DNA of 64,000 bases from contig OZ025789.1 in NCBI GenBank assembly GCA_964019425.1, forward strand, positions 1,302,001-1,366,000, written 5' to 3'. The stretch's first letter is position 1, and every line of letters starts with the position of its first letter. Both the position numbers and the translations under genes were made by a program. Source of the DNA: Flectonema sp. DT1601 (taxonomy: Eukaryota > Euglenozoa > Diplonemea > Diplonemida > Diplonemidae). The notes beneath the pieces were generated by a model. It was not told where the DNA came from and searched no databases. It saw only the letters and a list, made by a program, of their open reading frames with translations. Below, piece after piece: positions 1 through 11,800 of this stretch.

Positions 1-1854
1 TTTTGCGATATCATACCAACAGAAGCTGTCGAAGAAATGATTAAAAAAGCTAGAATTGAAGACAGCTGCGGTCACATTATAACTTCAATAAGATCATCAT
101 CGGACGATGGGTATTTACAGTTGGCATCTCTACTTGAAATCTTTGATGCGATTAAAGAAAGCAGTGGTGATCCTGAATGGGACTCCCTACTCCTAGCGCT
201 CTCTGGAGTTAACACAGCTGATCACTTTTACGACGAGGTTAGAGTGGCTCGAATGATACTGGAAGCGTCTCCTGTCAAATACTGCATTGAATCTTTGGTC
301 ATTATTTCATTCCTATTTTATGGTTTAAAAATTCCTATAATCGCAACTCGTCATTCGGCCTCATCAACTGAGGCTCATGTTTTAGTGTTTCTGTGTGACA
401 TTATTTTCACAATCGTTTACGTAGCCGACATACTACTGAAACTTAACACGGCTGTTTTAATGAACGGTAAGCTGCTTAGTAGATCTACTGGATCGAAGCA
501 ATATATCTTTTCTGTTCGTTTTGCAGTTGACTTAGTTGGAACAATCCCTTTTGATGTCGTGTTTCAGTTGATTAACGCCAACAAAGAAATGATTTTCACA
601 TCACCCCTACGACTACTAAGAATATTCTGGATTAAAAATTTATTTAAATTCTGTGGAACTGGAATAGTCAAACCGAGAGATATAAAATTATCTTATAGAT
701 ACGTCCCGATGATACGACTATCTCTCACTTGTATTTTATTTGTTCATTGTATGGCTTGTTGTTTTTTTGTTGTCAGTTGTGAAGTAAACTGTGGTTATGA
801 CATGCCGACCTCAAAGCAATACCGTACTTCGTTATATTGGGTTTTGTATACTCTAAGTTCTGTTGGATACGGGGATGTTGTCGTCCCGACTGATGCTGCG
901 AAAATACTAAGCATGATCTTGTTTATCATTACGATTATAGTAAATAGTTGGTTGGTTGGAAAAATGACTTCCGCAATGGTCATACTTGACACTGCAGGAG
1001 AACAACGAGAAATGATGAGAAGAACACTTCAGGTTGTAAATCACTTCGGAATGCCTTCAGAAGTAGTAGAGGATATACTATCTTTACAGAATCATTTATT
1101 AGGAGAGAAGATGCATCTGAATTCATTCATAGATATAGTGGGTATGCTTCCTGAACCACTTCAACACACACTGTCTTTGTACTTTAGAGTCCATCATCTT
1201 AATATGATTGATTTATTTCAGGGAATATCAGGACCATCGAAAGTCGCTATCGCCAACAGTCTTGAGCGTGAGGTTCGGGGACGAGGTGATTACATAACAT
1301 TTCAAGATGATGAGTCAACGGAGATGTATTTCTTAGTTCATGGTCTATGTGAAGTTAGGTGTAATGATGTTTATATCGCCACACTTATGAAAGGAGCTAT
1401 CTTTGGAGAGTGTGGAATTGCCTTTGCAGGACAGCGAACATCATCGGTCAGGTGTCTAACTTACTGTGAGCTAATGGTACTTCGTAAGGAGAGTATTACA
1501 GCAATTAAAAATCAATATCCGGACGTTGCTACTCACCTAGAAAAGAACGCTGCTGATATTCGTTCAATTGCATCAACGCGAGCAATGAGCGATGATGTCG
1601 GAAGCCCCCGTACTCTCAACAGACTAATGCATGAATTTAACTGTTTAGAAGCTGAATCTCGCGCGATTGACGAAGTTGTTCTTGCTGGTGAAGTACGCCC
1701 AAGCTTAAGTACACAAAATGACAAAGCTGTTGAAAAAGATATTCAGAGAGAGCTTTGCAAAACTCAGCAATGTCTCAACGCGAATGTGACTTTATTATTA
1801 TCAAAGTTGGAGAATCAGAGTGTCAACAGCCCTGTGTCACAGCCAATGCTGTAA
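1..1854 (+). CDS. Cyclic-nucleotide-binding K+-type channel (5' end may lie outside the window)
   Basis: Voltage-gated-like cation channel with a C-terminal cyclic-nucleotide-binding domain (CNG/HCN/EAG superfamily), expected in the plasma or flagellar membrane. Counting from the ATG at 37 (605 aa), hydrophobic segments S1-S4 span about residues 80-205. S4 is weakly charged. S5 is near 225-245. The pore carries the K+-type filter S-V-G-Y-G-D (G277-D280), and S6 follows at about 289-310. The binding fold covers about 390-500, with a phosphate-binding cassette that keeps its Glu (E458) and Arg (R467), so cAMP or cGMP binding is plausible. The reading frame stays open from base 1 to the ATG, so the protein may start upstream. 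An acceptor-like accaacag at 15-22 leaves the 37 start possible. The C-terminal tail is polar. Two adenylate cyclases follow directly on the same strand. The family call is firm; ion selectivity is inferred from the filter. Confidence 0.9.
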   Translation, partial: FCDIIPTEAVEEMIKKARIEDSCGHIITSIRSSSDDGYLQLASLLEIFDAIKESSGDPEWDSLLLALSGVNTADHFYDEVRVARMILEASPVKYCIESLVIISFLFYGLKIPIIATRHSASSTEAHVLVFLCDIIFTIVYVADILLKLNTAVLMNGKLLSRSTGSKQYIFSVRFAVDLVGTIPFDVVFQLINANKEMIFTSPLRLLRIFWIKNLFKFCGTGIVKPRDIKLSYRYVPMIRLSLTCILFVHCMACCFFVVSCEVNCGYDMPTSKQYRTSLYWVLYTLSSVGYGDVVVPTDAAKILSMILFIITIIVNSWLVGKMTSAMVILDTAGEQREMMRRTLQVVNHFGMPSEVVEDILSLQNHLLGEKMHLNSFIDIVGMLPEPLQHTLSLYFRVHHLNMIDLFQGISGPSKVAIANSLEREVRGRGDYITFQDDESTEMYFLVHGLCEVRCNDVYIATLMKGAIFGECGIAFAGQRTSSVRCLTYCELMVLRKESITAIKNQYPDVATHLEKNAADIRSIASTRAMSDDVGSPRTLNRLMHEFNCLEAESRAIDEVVLAGEVRPSLSTQNDKAVEKDIQRELCKTQQCLNANVTLLLSKLENQSVNSPVSQPML

Positions 1855-2277
1855 AAAAAAAAAAAAAAAAACAACAACAAAACCTTCTCAACTGCCCTCA
1901 CAATTTAAGGTTTTTTTTTAATAATTTAATTTTAAATTATTGGAGGACTTCCTGCATATCGACTTACACTCATTTAGCCTTCTAGATTTGTCTTGCTTTT
2001 TTCTTTTTCTTAACTTTCTAATTATTTGTTTCTGTTTCTCTTACTCATGTGGAGTACTTTAACTCCCTTTTCAGGGATGATATTACTTCAGGTACGCCAG
2101 CTTTGCTGACTTTTTGATCTTTTTTGTTGTATTTTTTTCCCCTTCATTTTTTATTTAGTTCCCTCCTCTAGGCTTCAGTATAATGGGATAGCTATTCTAG
2201 TGTTTGTGAATCAGCAGCTTGTTTCGGAGAGTGAATGTAATTTCCATTTTTATGTTTTTCCCTCACTCCAGGTTAAA
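1855..2277. other. Intergenic spacer with acceptor before the first cyclase
   Basis: No gene is seen. The spacer opens with a poly(A) run directly after the channel stop and turns T-rich. It ends in a pyrimidine tract and a CCAG acceptor at 2270-2271, six bases before the cyclase ATG. An apparent open extension of the cyclase frame upstream starts at a GTG (2200) and crosses this acceptor, so it is probably not translated. Confidence 0.7.
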
Positions 2278-5200
2278 ATGTCTGCTCATCTTCCTAACAT
2301 GTCGTCCCCTAGAAACTTGTCAGATGCAAGTGGAGGTGGTTTTGAGGGGGGGTCAGGATATAAATTACTTTCTGTGAGATTCATCTTTGCTGCAATCTTT
2401 TCAGTTTCTATTGTGATGGCAGTCACATTCACTTCATTATTAATGATCTCAACATACTCTGAGGCCGTTGATGATACAAAAAGGAACGGAGAAGTTGCGA
2501 CAACACAATGCTTTCAACAAGCAGAACGATCCCTAGACACTGTGGCGTCTGATTTATTGACGTACTCTACTGAGGCAGTGGCAGGACAAATTCAAAATTC
2601 ATTTGATCTTGGATGGAAGCACTTGCAAGCACTTGAGGGAATTATTGCAACGTACCCAATCCCATCTGTTAATAGTACTTCGTGGTACGATAATATTCAT
2701 GTGAAGAAAGCTCTATGGCATCAGTTAGAGTTCTTTCGCTGGCCTGAGGATGAGTTGCCATTCATCACAGCTGTCGGTATCTATATCGGAGATAGTTTCT
2801 TATCCGATATGATTCACGGAGGACTTCAAATGGGTCTTCATGTTAATGGTCTTGAGACCAGATTGTATCCACTTCTACCTGCTGGTGCTTATCCTCCTGT
2901 TGGTTACCCTCTTAATTTTATTAACAATGATTCTGCTGCCCTTGTTGCTGCTCGTATCGATAACGTTTGGCCGAAGGGTGCATACCGGTGGGCTTCATTG
3001 GAAAAGGTTAACTCTTTCGTGGGGTACACCATGGTCGGACAAGGTTCTGTTCACGGTTTAGATTTGAACGTAATGTGTTCCATGACATTACAGTCGTTGA
3101 GTAGTTTTATGGAAAACCTGGTCAAAACTAGTCGTAAGTTGTCTGGCTCTGAAACGAGAATGTACACAGTTGTTGCTAAGTCTTGGATTAAGGAGCGTAA
3201 GAAGGAGATTTGGGACAACTACACAATGAGTTCTTCGTATCCTCTTCCAGCTGCACAACACGCTGCTATGGAGAGAGATTACTCTGATTGGTGGAAGTTT
3301 GATCAGGAGCACTTATTGACATCAGTTTCTGATGGTAAAGTTATTCGTGATACTGAAACCATGAACCCTTATCTGTTAGATGTTGAAGCCACTGATGACG
3401 TTATTCACGCTGTTGCTGTAGGTGTTCAGGCCTTCCCTAACAAGTACCAAGGCATCAACGAACACGGCGCTACAAAAGTATCGATTGTTAGACTCAACGA
3501 AACAGACAACAGTACCTACTCTGAACGATTCTTTGTTCAAGTAACACCTGTTAAGAACAGATATGGTATTGACTGGTGGTTAACTACTGCTATTGATGAG
3601 AAGTACGTCTACGGAGAAGTAACCAGCAAGCAAATTGAACTCCAAATGGAGATTGCATCAAAAACAGCTGACGTTGAAGATACGATCACAGAGAAGAGGA
3701 CCATGACACTTGTGATTGTTGTTTTTATTGGTTTGTTCTTAACTCTTGTTTCTCTTGCGTGTGCTCACATTACTATGATTCCATTGAAGACATTATCTGT
3801 TGATATGAATGATGTCGCGGTTATGAAGTTAGATAGAATCTCAACCTTTACTCATCTGAGTTCACTTCGTGAGATCCGACTGATGCAGCAGCACTTCCAT
3901 AAAATGGTTCAAAATCTGATGGAGTACAGAGCCTACGTTCCTAATGCAGTTATGCGTCAGGAAGTCTTGGTTGAGCCACCAGCAACTTCAAGTGTTGCCA
4001 TTGTATTCACAGACATTGAAGGTAGCACTGCTCTGTGGAACTTCAACCCTAGCTCGATGAATGCAGCGTTAGAGATTCACAACAACGTTATGCGTCAGGC
4101 AGCTATCCGTCATTTAGGATATGAAGTAAAGACCATCGGTGATTGTTTCATGATGGCATTTGAAAGGCCTTTGAATGCCATTGAGTTTGGTCTCACTGTC
4201 CAGCAGAACCTCCGCTCTGCAGAATGGCCTGCTGATCTCTGCTTCGATCAGGATGGATTACGTGTTCGTATTGGTTGTCACTTTGGTGAGGTAGTTCACG
4301 AAGAGAACCCAATGACTGGAAGAACTGACTACAGAGGAACTACTGTCAACACTGCCTCTAGATTAGAAGCGAAGGCTAAAAGTTGTACAGTTTGCGTTAC
4401 TTCAGAACTAAGAGATACTTTAACACAAGACATTGATCACATGAGTAGTATTAAAACTATTCCATTTGGTGCCCATGAACTAAAAGGTCTTGGTCAAGGA
4501 CATGATCTGGTTCTGTTAGTTCACAAAGATGTTACACTTACTGATCGCTCAAAGTCAAGAGATAATCCACCTGATAACGTAAAGGATAAGTGGGAGGAGT
4601 CAAGTCAAGGTGGATCTACTGGAAGTGGTGGAAGGAACAGTTTCCTGGGTGCACCAAATTATGGAAAGAGACACTCACGTAAGCCAACTGGATTGTCTCT
4701 TGTCAGCGGAGTTGCTACAGTCGCAATTTGTGTACTAAAGAGCAATCACAGAAACAATCTTTTTGACGACTTCAATTTGATGGTTCGTTTTGTTTCTGAA
4801 GCTTCAAACACATGCGATGGTGTTGTCGGAGCTGTGACTGGAACTTCGATTCTGATTTCGTGGAACACTTCGAAGGCTGCGAAGCGTCACCACTTCAACG
4901 CGATGAACTTTGCAGCGGATTTGGAAAGACGTGCTTCTCGAATTATGACAGTTGGTATCGCAACAGGAGTTGTACTCCACGGTAATATTGGTACTCAGAA
5001 ACAACGTTTTCACACTGTTTGCGGAGACCCTATGGATTGCTCAAGGGCACTTGCTGACCATGCTAATGCTATTGGTGCTTTCTGTTTGGTTGGTGACTGC
5101 ACTCATGATAAAATACTTTCCAATGACAAGTCATTCATAAGAACTATTGATGCTTGGTTATTAAGAGACAAAGTTGAGGAAGCTATAATTACTGTTTATG

Positions 5201-5532
5201 AACTACTGTCTCAGAAGATGGTTCGTAAATTAGAAGCACAGTGGAATGATGATAACATGGAAGATATCACTTCAGTTGATATGTCTATTGTAGACCATGA
5301 GAATAGTATGGCGAAACTGCTTAGTGGAGATGAGATAGCTCTTGATGACTTAAAAAGGAACCATGCGCTCAATCCTGGAGACTGCGTTCTTCAGAACGTA
5401 ATTCATATGTTTGAAACTCCTATTCAAGCAGACGGCGCCCGTTGTGAAGTAGAGTTCAATAATATCCCCCACGCTGCTAACAATTGGCATTGCGTTAGTT
5501 CTGGGGAACCTCTGATAGTTACGTCACTTTGA
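2278..5532 (+). CDS. Receptor-type adenylate cyclase, copy 1
   Basis: Predicted to make cAMP from ATP at the cell surface. The start at 2278 (1084 aa) is the first ATG after a strong acceptor. Order: short cytoplasmic N-terminus, membrane segment about 35-57, extracellular sensor-like region of about 400 residues, second membrane segment about 474-497, a HAMP-like helical linker, a class III cyclase domain (about 570-760), then a second cyclase-like domain (about 810-940) and a polar tail. The first catalytic domain keeps both metal Asp (D579, D622), the adenine-selecting Lys (K618) and Asp (D684), and the transition-state Asn and Arg (N691, R695), so it should be active as a homodimer. The second domain lacks these residues and looks like a pseudocyclase. 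The architecture resembles kinetoplastid receptor cyclases, with the extra domain. A tandem paralogue lies 3.3 kb downstream, and the two share near-identical DNA blocks. Confidence 0.93.
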   Translation: MSAHLPNMSSPRNLSDASGGGFEGGSGYKLLSVRFIFAAIFSVSIVMAVTFTSLLMISTYSEAVDDTKRNGEVATTQCFQQAERSLDTVASDLLTYSTEAVAGQIQNSFDLGWKHLQALEGIIATYPIPSVNSTSWYDNIHVKKALWHQLEFFRWPEDELPFITAVGIYIGDSFLSDMIHGGLQMGLHVNGLETRLYPLLPAGAYPPVGYPLNFINNDSAALVAARIDNVWPKGAYRWASLEKVNSFVGYTMVGQGSVHGLDLNVMCSMTLQSLSSFMENLVKTSRKLSGSETRMYTVVAKSWIKERKKEIWDNYTMSSSYPLPAAQHAAMERDYSDWWKFDQEHLLTSVSDGKVIRDTETMNPYLLDVEATDDVIHAVAVGVQAFPNKYQGINEHGATKVSIVRLNETDNSTYSERFFVQVTPVKNRYGIDWWLTTAIDEKYVYGEVTSKQIELQMEIASKTADVEDTITEKRTMTLVIVVFIGLFLTLVSLACAHITMIPLKTLSVDMNDVAVMKLDRISTFTHLSSLREIRLMQQHFHKMVQNLMEYRAYVPNAVMRQEVLVEPPATSSVAIVFTDIEGSTALWNFNPSSMNAALEIHNNVMRQAAIRHLGYEVKTIGDCFMMAFERPLNAIEFGLTVQQNLRSAEWPADLCFDQDGLRVRIGCHFGEVVHEENPMTGRTDYRGTTVNTASRLEAKAKSCTVCVTSELRDTLTQDIDHMSSIKTIPFGAHELKGLGQGHDLVLLVHKDVTLTDRSKSRDNPPDNVKDKWEESSQGGSTGSGGRNSFLGAPNYGKRHSRKPTGLSLVSGVATVAICVLKSNHRNNLFDDFNLMVRFVSEASNTCDGVVGAVTGTSILISWNTSKAAKRHHFNAMNFAADLERRASRIMTVGIATGVVLHGNIGTQKQRFHTVCGDPMDCSRALADHANAIGAFCLVGDCTHDKILSNDKSFIRTIDAWLLRDKVEEAIITVYELLSQKMVRKLEAQWNDDNMEDITSVDMSIVDHENSMAKLLSGDEIALDDLKRNHALNPGDCVLQNVIHMFETPIQADGARCEVEFNNIPHAANNWHCVSSGEPLIVTSL

Positions 5533-8500
5533 TTATTTATTTTGTATTTTTATTTTTTCTCTTGAAAAGAAAAATCCCCACCATATTTTTTCAAAAAAAA
5601 AAAAAAATTCGCATAATTAACTTGACTGTTTTTGGAGTATTTTTTTTTTTTATCTGAAATTATTATGGGGAAGAGCTCACGTAAATCTTTTTTTTTTCCC
5701 CCTATCTTGTCCACCTATGTGACTTTGTCATTTCCTAGTCGTAAGCTATCAAGTAACTATCCTGACTAAATAACTAATTTAGTATGTGTGTGGAATTTCC
5801 ACCCAATGCAACGATAGCTGTTTCGGGTTTGCTTAATGGCACTAGCCTTTCTGCTTCGACAACTTTAAGTACACAAAGTGCCGTAAGTTGGTTCCTACAT
5901 TGGGGTTTTTTTTCCCTCCTTTTTTTCTTTTGATGAATTATGGCTCAAAATATACCGAACCTGTGACCTGGGGCTCTGGCCTGACTGTGCACTCTGTCGC
6001 ATAAGGTACTTGTTTCCCAACCTAGCATGAGAGCTTCTGGACACACATCAATAAACACTTAGCCAGGATAACATAAAATCTTTTTACTTCCCTCTGGTAA
6101 ACAACTGAAAAAAAAAGAAAGAAAAAAAAAATAGATTTTTGCTCTTAAAAAAAAGATACTTTTTGTGCTCCCAAAAAAAAGAGTAAATTTCATTTTATCA
6201 ATACATCTCGGTGTCCATCTTCATAGGTTCGGGTTAGATGAACCCCTTGGGGATCGGAAGCTTTGGTGTATCTTGGGCCATTATTTTTCAAAAAAAGTAC
6301 ATTTTGCTAAGTTTATCTTTTTTTTTTTTTTTAAATTTATTTATTTATGGTTATTTTAAATGACCAGTATTCACGAACAACAAAAAAAAAAAAAAAAAAG
6401 AAATTTGTGAATTATTTTAGTTTGAGGTGCCGAATTCTATTTTTTTTTTCTATTTAGTTATGTTGGTAGCACGCCATCCTTTCTAGATCAAGCATTCTTG
6501 ACAGGGTTGTGAATGATAAATTACTTTGCAGTCAAATATTTTTTTGTGCAAAACCAACTTTTGACGGATACCCAAAATGGCAACTTACAATTGAAAAAAA
6601 AAAAAAAAAAATCAAAATGATAAAATTCAAAGTACGTTGCCCGGTGCTTCTGCAACTTCATGTGGTCTGTGCGTAGACGTTGGTTTTCAAATTCAAATCT
6701 ATAAATCCGCTTTTCTTTTTTATACCTACAAACCTATTGTTCGGGTAGAAAGAGAATTGTGGACAGCGTAGCTAACCTATTCCTTTATTAGGATACTATA
6801 TCGGTTGCGCACAAACAAAAAAAACAAAAAAACAAAAAATGTTGAGTAAAAAAAGTAAAGTGAAGTTGGGCCGATTCCTTTTTCTGCACAAGAAAGGTCG
6901 GAAGAAACAAAAGAAAGAAAAGAACAGAAGAAAAAAAAGAAAAAAAAAAAGAACAACCGCTGCTGAAATAAAATGTAGTGAACAATAAATCTCAATCTAT
7001 ATAATTATTTTCGAAGCTGTTTTCTTTTATTCTTGTTACCCAAATCCTTGCCGTTGTGAATAGCTCCCGGCTTTTGAGGAGTCATGCCTGGCTTTTTTTT
7101 TTTTTTTTTATCACATAAACTAGTGAGGTTTTCCCTTTACAGGGACAACCTCGCTGTAGAACTCTTTTCCTTTCTATTTTAAGTACTAGCCGTGCGGCAC
7201 AATGTAGTTTCAGTTTACTCTGTTCAGCATGTAGCCATTCCACCACAGGCGGAAATAGCTGAGCAGTGACGGACTGGCAGTCAGTCTTGGTGTGGTTGTT
7301 ATTTTGCCTCACTAGAGATTACCACAGGAAGGTCGCCGAAGCAGGCCCTTTTTTTAAACTTCAACATTATGTTTATTTCTTTTTTAACCCCCCCTTTTTT
7401 TTTTTTTTCCCCCTTCCCTTTTTTTAAAAAATGGGTTAGTACCTGTTTTACACACCCGCTTACTATGCTGAATTTATCAGGATTTTTTCCCCCCTAAGAT
7501 TGCTTTGTCAATGACAAAAAGAAAAAAAAAAAAAAAAAAAATTCAGTTTTTTTTATTTTTTTTTATTTTTATTCTTATTGGCTTTTTCTAACTAAGTTAT
7601 TCATTGACTAGCACACTATTTCATAACAACATTGTATTCTATCTTCTCTTGTGTATTTTGTAAGCAACGTTTCTGAAGGCAACAGCAGCTGTATTGATGT
7701 TGCTCTCTGCACTGCTTTTTCTTTCCACGATTGATGCCGTAGTTGAAATAATTTAATTTCATGACGTGGTAGTATTTTTTTTTACCATTGTACTTCATAA
7801 TATAACTAAACAAATCGTTAGTTAGTTTTCCCTTCCACATCACACATAAGTTTATCGCCTTCAAACGTGGTGCTTACGTTACTGATATATCCCACTACCA
7901 TTTACCCAAAACACATGTAGGCAGTACTGTTCTTGAGCTTTCCTTTGCTTTTTCTGTGTTATTATTATTTATTTCCCCCTCTGTCTCTCTCTCTCTCTCT
8001 CTCCCATTTATTTCTTTTCGATATTCTTACAGCTGACATCATTCGTGAGGTCCACTCAATCAGTTTCTCTCCCTTGAAGTTTTGCTTCCTTCTACACAAC
8101 TGTTTCAATATTGTTAGGCATACTTCTGTACCCGTTCCTGTCTTCTCATAACCTTAGGACTTGAGACTATCAGCAGGTAAGGAGGACCCTGTTGATTTGA
8201 TTGACTTCTAAGGGACTAATAGAGCTATCGACTTGTGGGTTTAGCTTTGGATTACATCTTTTACACATTAACACGGATGTTCCAAGGCGAGCTCAGTGAG
8301 AAAAATATTGCAAGAGTTTAGCGACTTTTGCACTTCTGGTGCGTTATATCCCTCTCTTCTTTTTTGGTTATCTAATTGTGTTGTTTACGTAAGTTGATTA
8401 ACCATATAGTAACATTATCTTTTTTTTTCATAATTCCCTTGTTCCTTCTCATAATTACATAACGGTTAGCGTAAAGTTACGGAACCGATTTATCTTGGTG

Positions 8501-8844
8501 CAGTACTTTCGTTTATGGTGCGTAGTTATACCACTTCCTCCCTCTTATGTCGTTATCCAACGTAAATACTGCTGGTGTTGTTAGTGAGGAACCAGTTCTT
8601 TTGTAATGATTTTGTGTTTGTTTCGCATTAGGATGTTTTTTTTAATTTGTTATGTCGTTTTATTTCTTCAGACAAAAAAAAAAAAAAAAAAATGATAATA
8701 TTGAAGTTGTTGTTGGAAATGTTATTTTTAGTTCAATGCGAAAAAAAAACTAATTCTGTATCCTTAGAGCTTTTCCTGGCTTTTGGCTTCCTATAGGCTT
8801 CGTAAATAAAATAAATAAAATTAAATTTCACCCCACAGGCTAAG
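5533..8844. other. Long spacer between the two cyclases
   Basis: I see no convincing gene. The stretch holds many A and T runs of 10-20 bases, a CT dinucleotide tract at about 7984-8003, and scattered short open frames of low complexity. It is not an obvious copy of the spacer before copy 1, so the tandem duplication either did not include the upstream region or that region has decayed. The last bases form an acceptor (ccccacag, ending 8838) six bases before the second cyclase ATG, the same spacing as in copy 1. Confidence 0.6.
7984..8003. repeat. CT dinucleotide microsatellite
   Basis: A near-perfect run of about ten TC units sits in the spacer between the cyclase genes. No function is evident. 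Pyrimidine tracts can assist splice-site choice, but the next gene starts more than 800 bases away. Confidence 0.85.
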
Positions 8845-11800
8845 ATGTCCGCCCCTCTAGTCCCTGCGACGAATGACCATTCGTGTAGTGATATTCTTGT
8901 AAATGTCCCATCGTCTGGAGAGTTATCTGAACACTCCGCCAGTGGCAGCGCTTACTTCGAGGGGGGGTCCGGATGTAAATTACTTTCTGTGAGATTCATC
9001 TTTGCTGCAATCTTTTCAGTTTCTATTGTGATGGCAGTCACATTCACTTCAGTATTAATGATCTCAACATACTCTGAGGCCGTTGATGATACAAAAAGGA
9101 ACGGAGAAGTTGCGACAACACAATGCTTTCAACAGGCAGAACGATCCCTAGACACTGTGGCGTCTGATTTATTGACGTACTCTACTGAGGCAGTGGCAGG
9201 ACAAATTCAAAATTCATTTGATCTTGGATGGAAGCACTTGCAAGCACTTGAGGGAATTGTTGCATCATATGCAATCCCATCTGTTAATAGTACTTCGTGG
9301 TACGGTAATATTCATGTGAAGAAAGCTCTATGGACGCATTTGGAATTTTACCGTTGGCCTGAGGATGAGTTGCCATTCATCACTGCAATCGGTATTTATA
9401 TTGATGACGGGTTTCTTTCTAATTTAATTCACGGAGGAAATCAACTGGCACTTCACGTTAAGGGGAACAGTGCTTTCCTATACCCACTTGGACCCTCAGG
9501 CGAATATTCTCCTGTCGGTTACCCAACTGGTTTCAAGAATACCGATTCTGCTGCCCTTGTTGCTGCTCGTATCGATAACGTTTGGCCGAAGGGTGCATAC
9601 CGGTGGGCTTCATTGGAAAAGGTTAACTCTTTCGTGGGGTACACCATGGTCGGACAAGGTTCTGTTCACGGTTTAGATTTGAACGTAATGTGCTCCATGA
9701 CATTACAGTCGTTGAGTAGTTTTATGGAAAACCTGGTCAAAACTAGTCGTAAGTTGTCTGGCTCTGAAACGAGAATGTACACAGTTGTTGCTAAATCGTG
9801 GATTAAGGAGCGTAAGAAGGAGATTTGGGACAACTACACAATGAGTTCTTCGTATCCTCTTCCAGCTGCTGAACACGCTGCTATGGAGAGAGATTACGCT
9901 GATTGGTGGAAGTTTGATCAGGAGCACTTATTGACATCAGTTTCTGATGGTAAAGTTATCTCTGATCCAGGAGCTGTAAACCCTTACCTGCCTGATGTTG
10001 AAGCCACTGATGACGTTATTCACGCTGTTGCTGTAGCTGTTCAGGCCTTCCCTAACAAGTACCAAGGTATCAACGAAAACGGTGCTACAAAAGTTAACGT
10101 CATTCGAGTAAACTCCACCAACAACAGTACCTACTCTGAACGATTCTTTGCTCAAGTAACACCTGTTAAGAACAGATATGGTATTGACTGGTGGTTAACT
10201 ACTGCTATTGATGAGAAGTACGTCTACGGAGAAGTAACTAAAAAACAAGTTGAACTCCAAATGGAGATCATTACGAAAACAGCTGATGTTGACAGCACTA
10301 TTGATAGGAAGAGAACCTTGACACTTGTTATTATCGCAGTTATCGGTTTAGGTTTGACTCTTGTTTCTCTTGCGTGCGGTCACGTTACTATGATTCCACT
10401 TAAACGTTTATCGATTGATATGAATGATGTCGCGGTTATGAAGTTAGATAGAATCTCAACCTTTACTCATCTGAGTTCACTTCGTGAGATCCGACTGATG
10501 CAGCAGCACTTCCATAAAATGGTTCAAAATCTGATGGAGTACAGAGCCTACGTTCCTAATGCAGTTATGCGTCAGGAAGTCTTGGTTGAGCCACCAGCAA
10601 CTTCAAGTGTTGCCATTGTATTCACAGACATTGAAGGTAGCACTGCTCTGTGGAACTTCAACCCTAGCTCAATGAATGCAGCGTTAGAGATTCACAACAA
10701 CGTTATGCGTCAGGCAGCTATCCGTCATTTAGGATATGAAGTAAAGACAATTGGAGATGCTTTCATGATGGCATTTGAAAAGCCTTTGAACGCCGTTGAG
10801 TTTGGTCTCACTGTCCAGCAGAACCTCCGCTCTGCAGAATGGCCTGCTGATCTCTGCTTCGATCAGGATGGATTACGTGTTCGTATTGGTTGTCACTTTG
10901 GTGAGGTAGTTCACGAAGAGAACCCAATGACTGGAAGAACTGACTACAGAGGAACTACTGTCAACACTGCCTCTAGATTAGAAGGAAAGGCCAAGGGTTG
11001 CACTGTCTGTATTACTTCAGAACTAAAAGACGTGTTATCACAGGAGATGGATAACATGAGTAGTATCAAATCTCTTCCATTTGGAAGCCACGAACTGAAG
11101 GGTCTTGGAACGGGTCACGATTTGATTTTGTTGGCTCACAAAGATGTTACGATTACTGATCGCGCAAAGTACAAGGACATTAGTCCAACACCAGGTAACT
11201 TAGTAGGAAGGGAGAAGTACGAGAAATCAAGTCAAGGTGGATCTACTGGTAGTGGTGGTATGACTTTAAAGAGTAGTGGTGTTGGATTATCACCAGGCGT
11301 TAAGAGACACTCACGTAAGCCAACTGGATTGTCTCTTGTCAGTGGAACTGCTACAGTTGCAATGTGCGTACTAAAGAGCAGACACAGAAACAATCTTTTT
11401 GACGACTTCAATTTGATGGTTCGTTTTGTTTCTGAAGCTTCAAACACATGCGATGGTGTTGTCGGAGCTGTGACTGGAACTTCGATTCTGATTTCGTGGA
11501 ACACTTCGAAGGCTGCGAAGCGTCACCACTTCAACGCGATGAACTTTGCAGCGGTTTTGGAAAGACGTGCTTCTCGAATTATGACAGTTGGTATCGCAAC
11601 AGGAGTTGTACTCCACGGTAATATTGGTACTCAGAAACAACGTTTTCACACTGTTTGCGGAGACCCTATGGATTGCTCAAGGGCACTTGCTGACCATGCT
11701 AATGCTATTGGTGCTTTCTGTTTGGTTGGTGACTGCACTCGTGACGACAGACTAGCAGAAGACAAGTCATTCATAAGAACTATTGATGCTTGGTTATTAA

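Noticed and set aside
2200-2277. Longer N-terminus for cyclase copy 1 starting at GTG
   Set aside because: The extension crosses the CCAG acceptor and is not shared with copy 2, whose ATG sits at the same distance from its acceptor.
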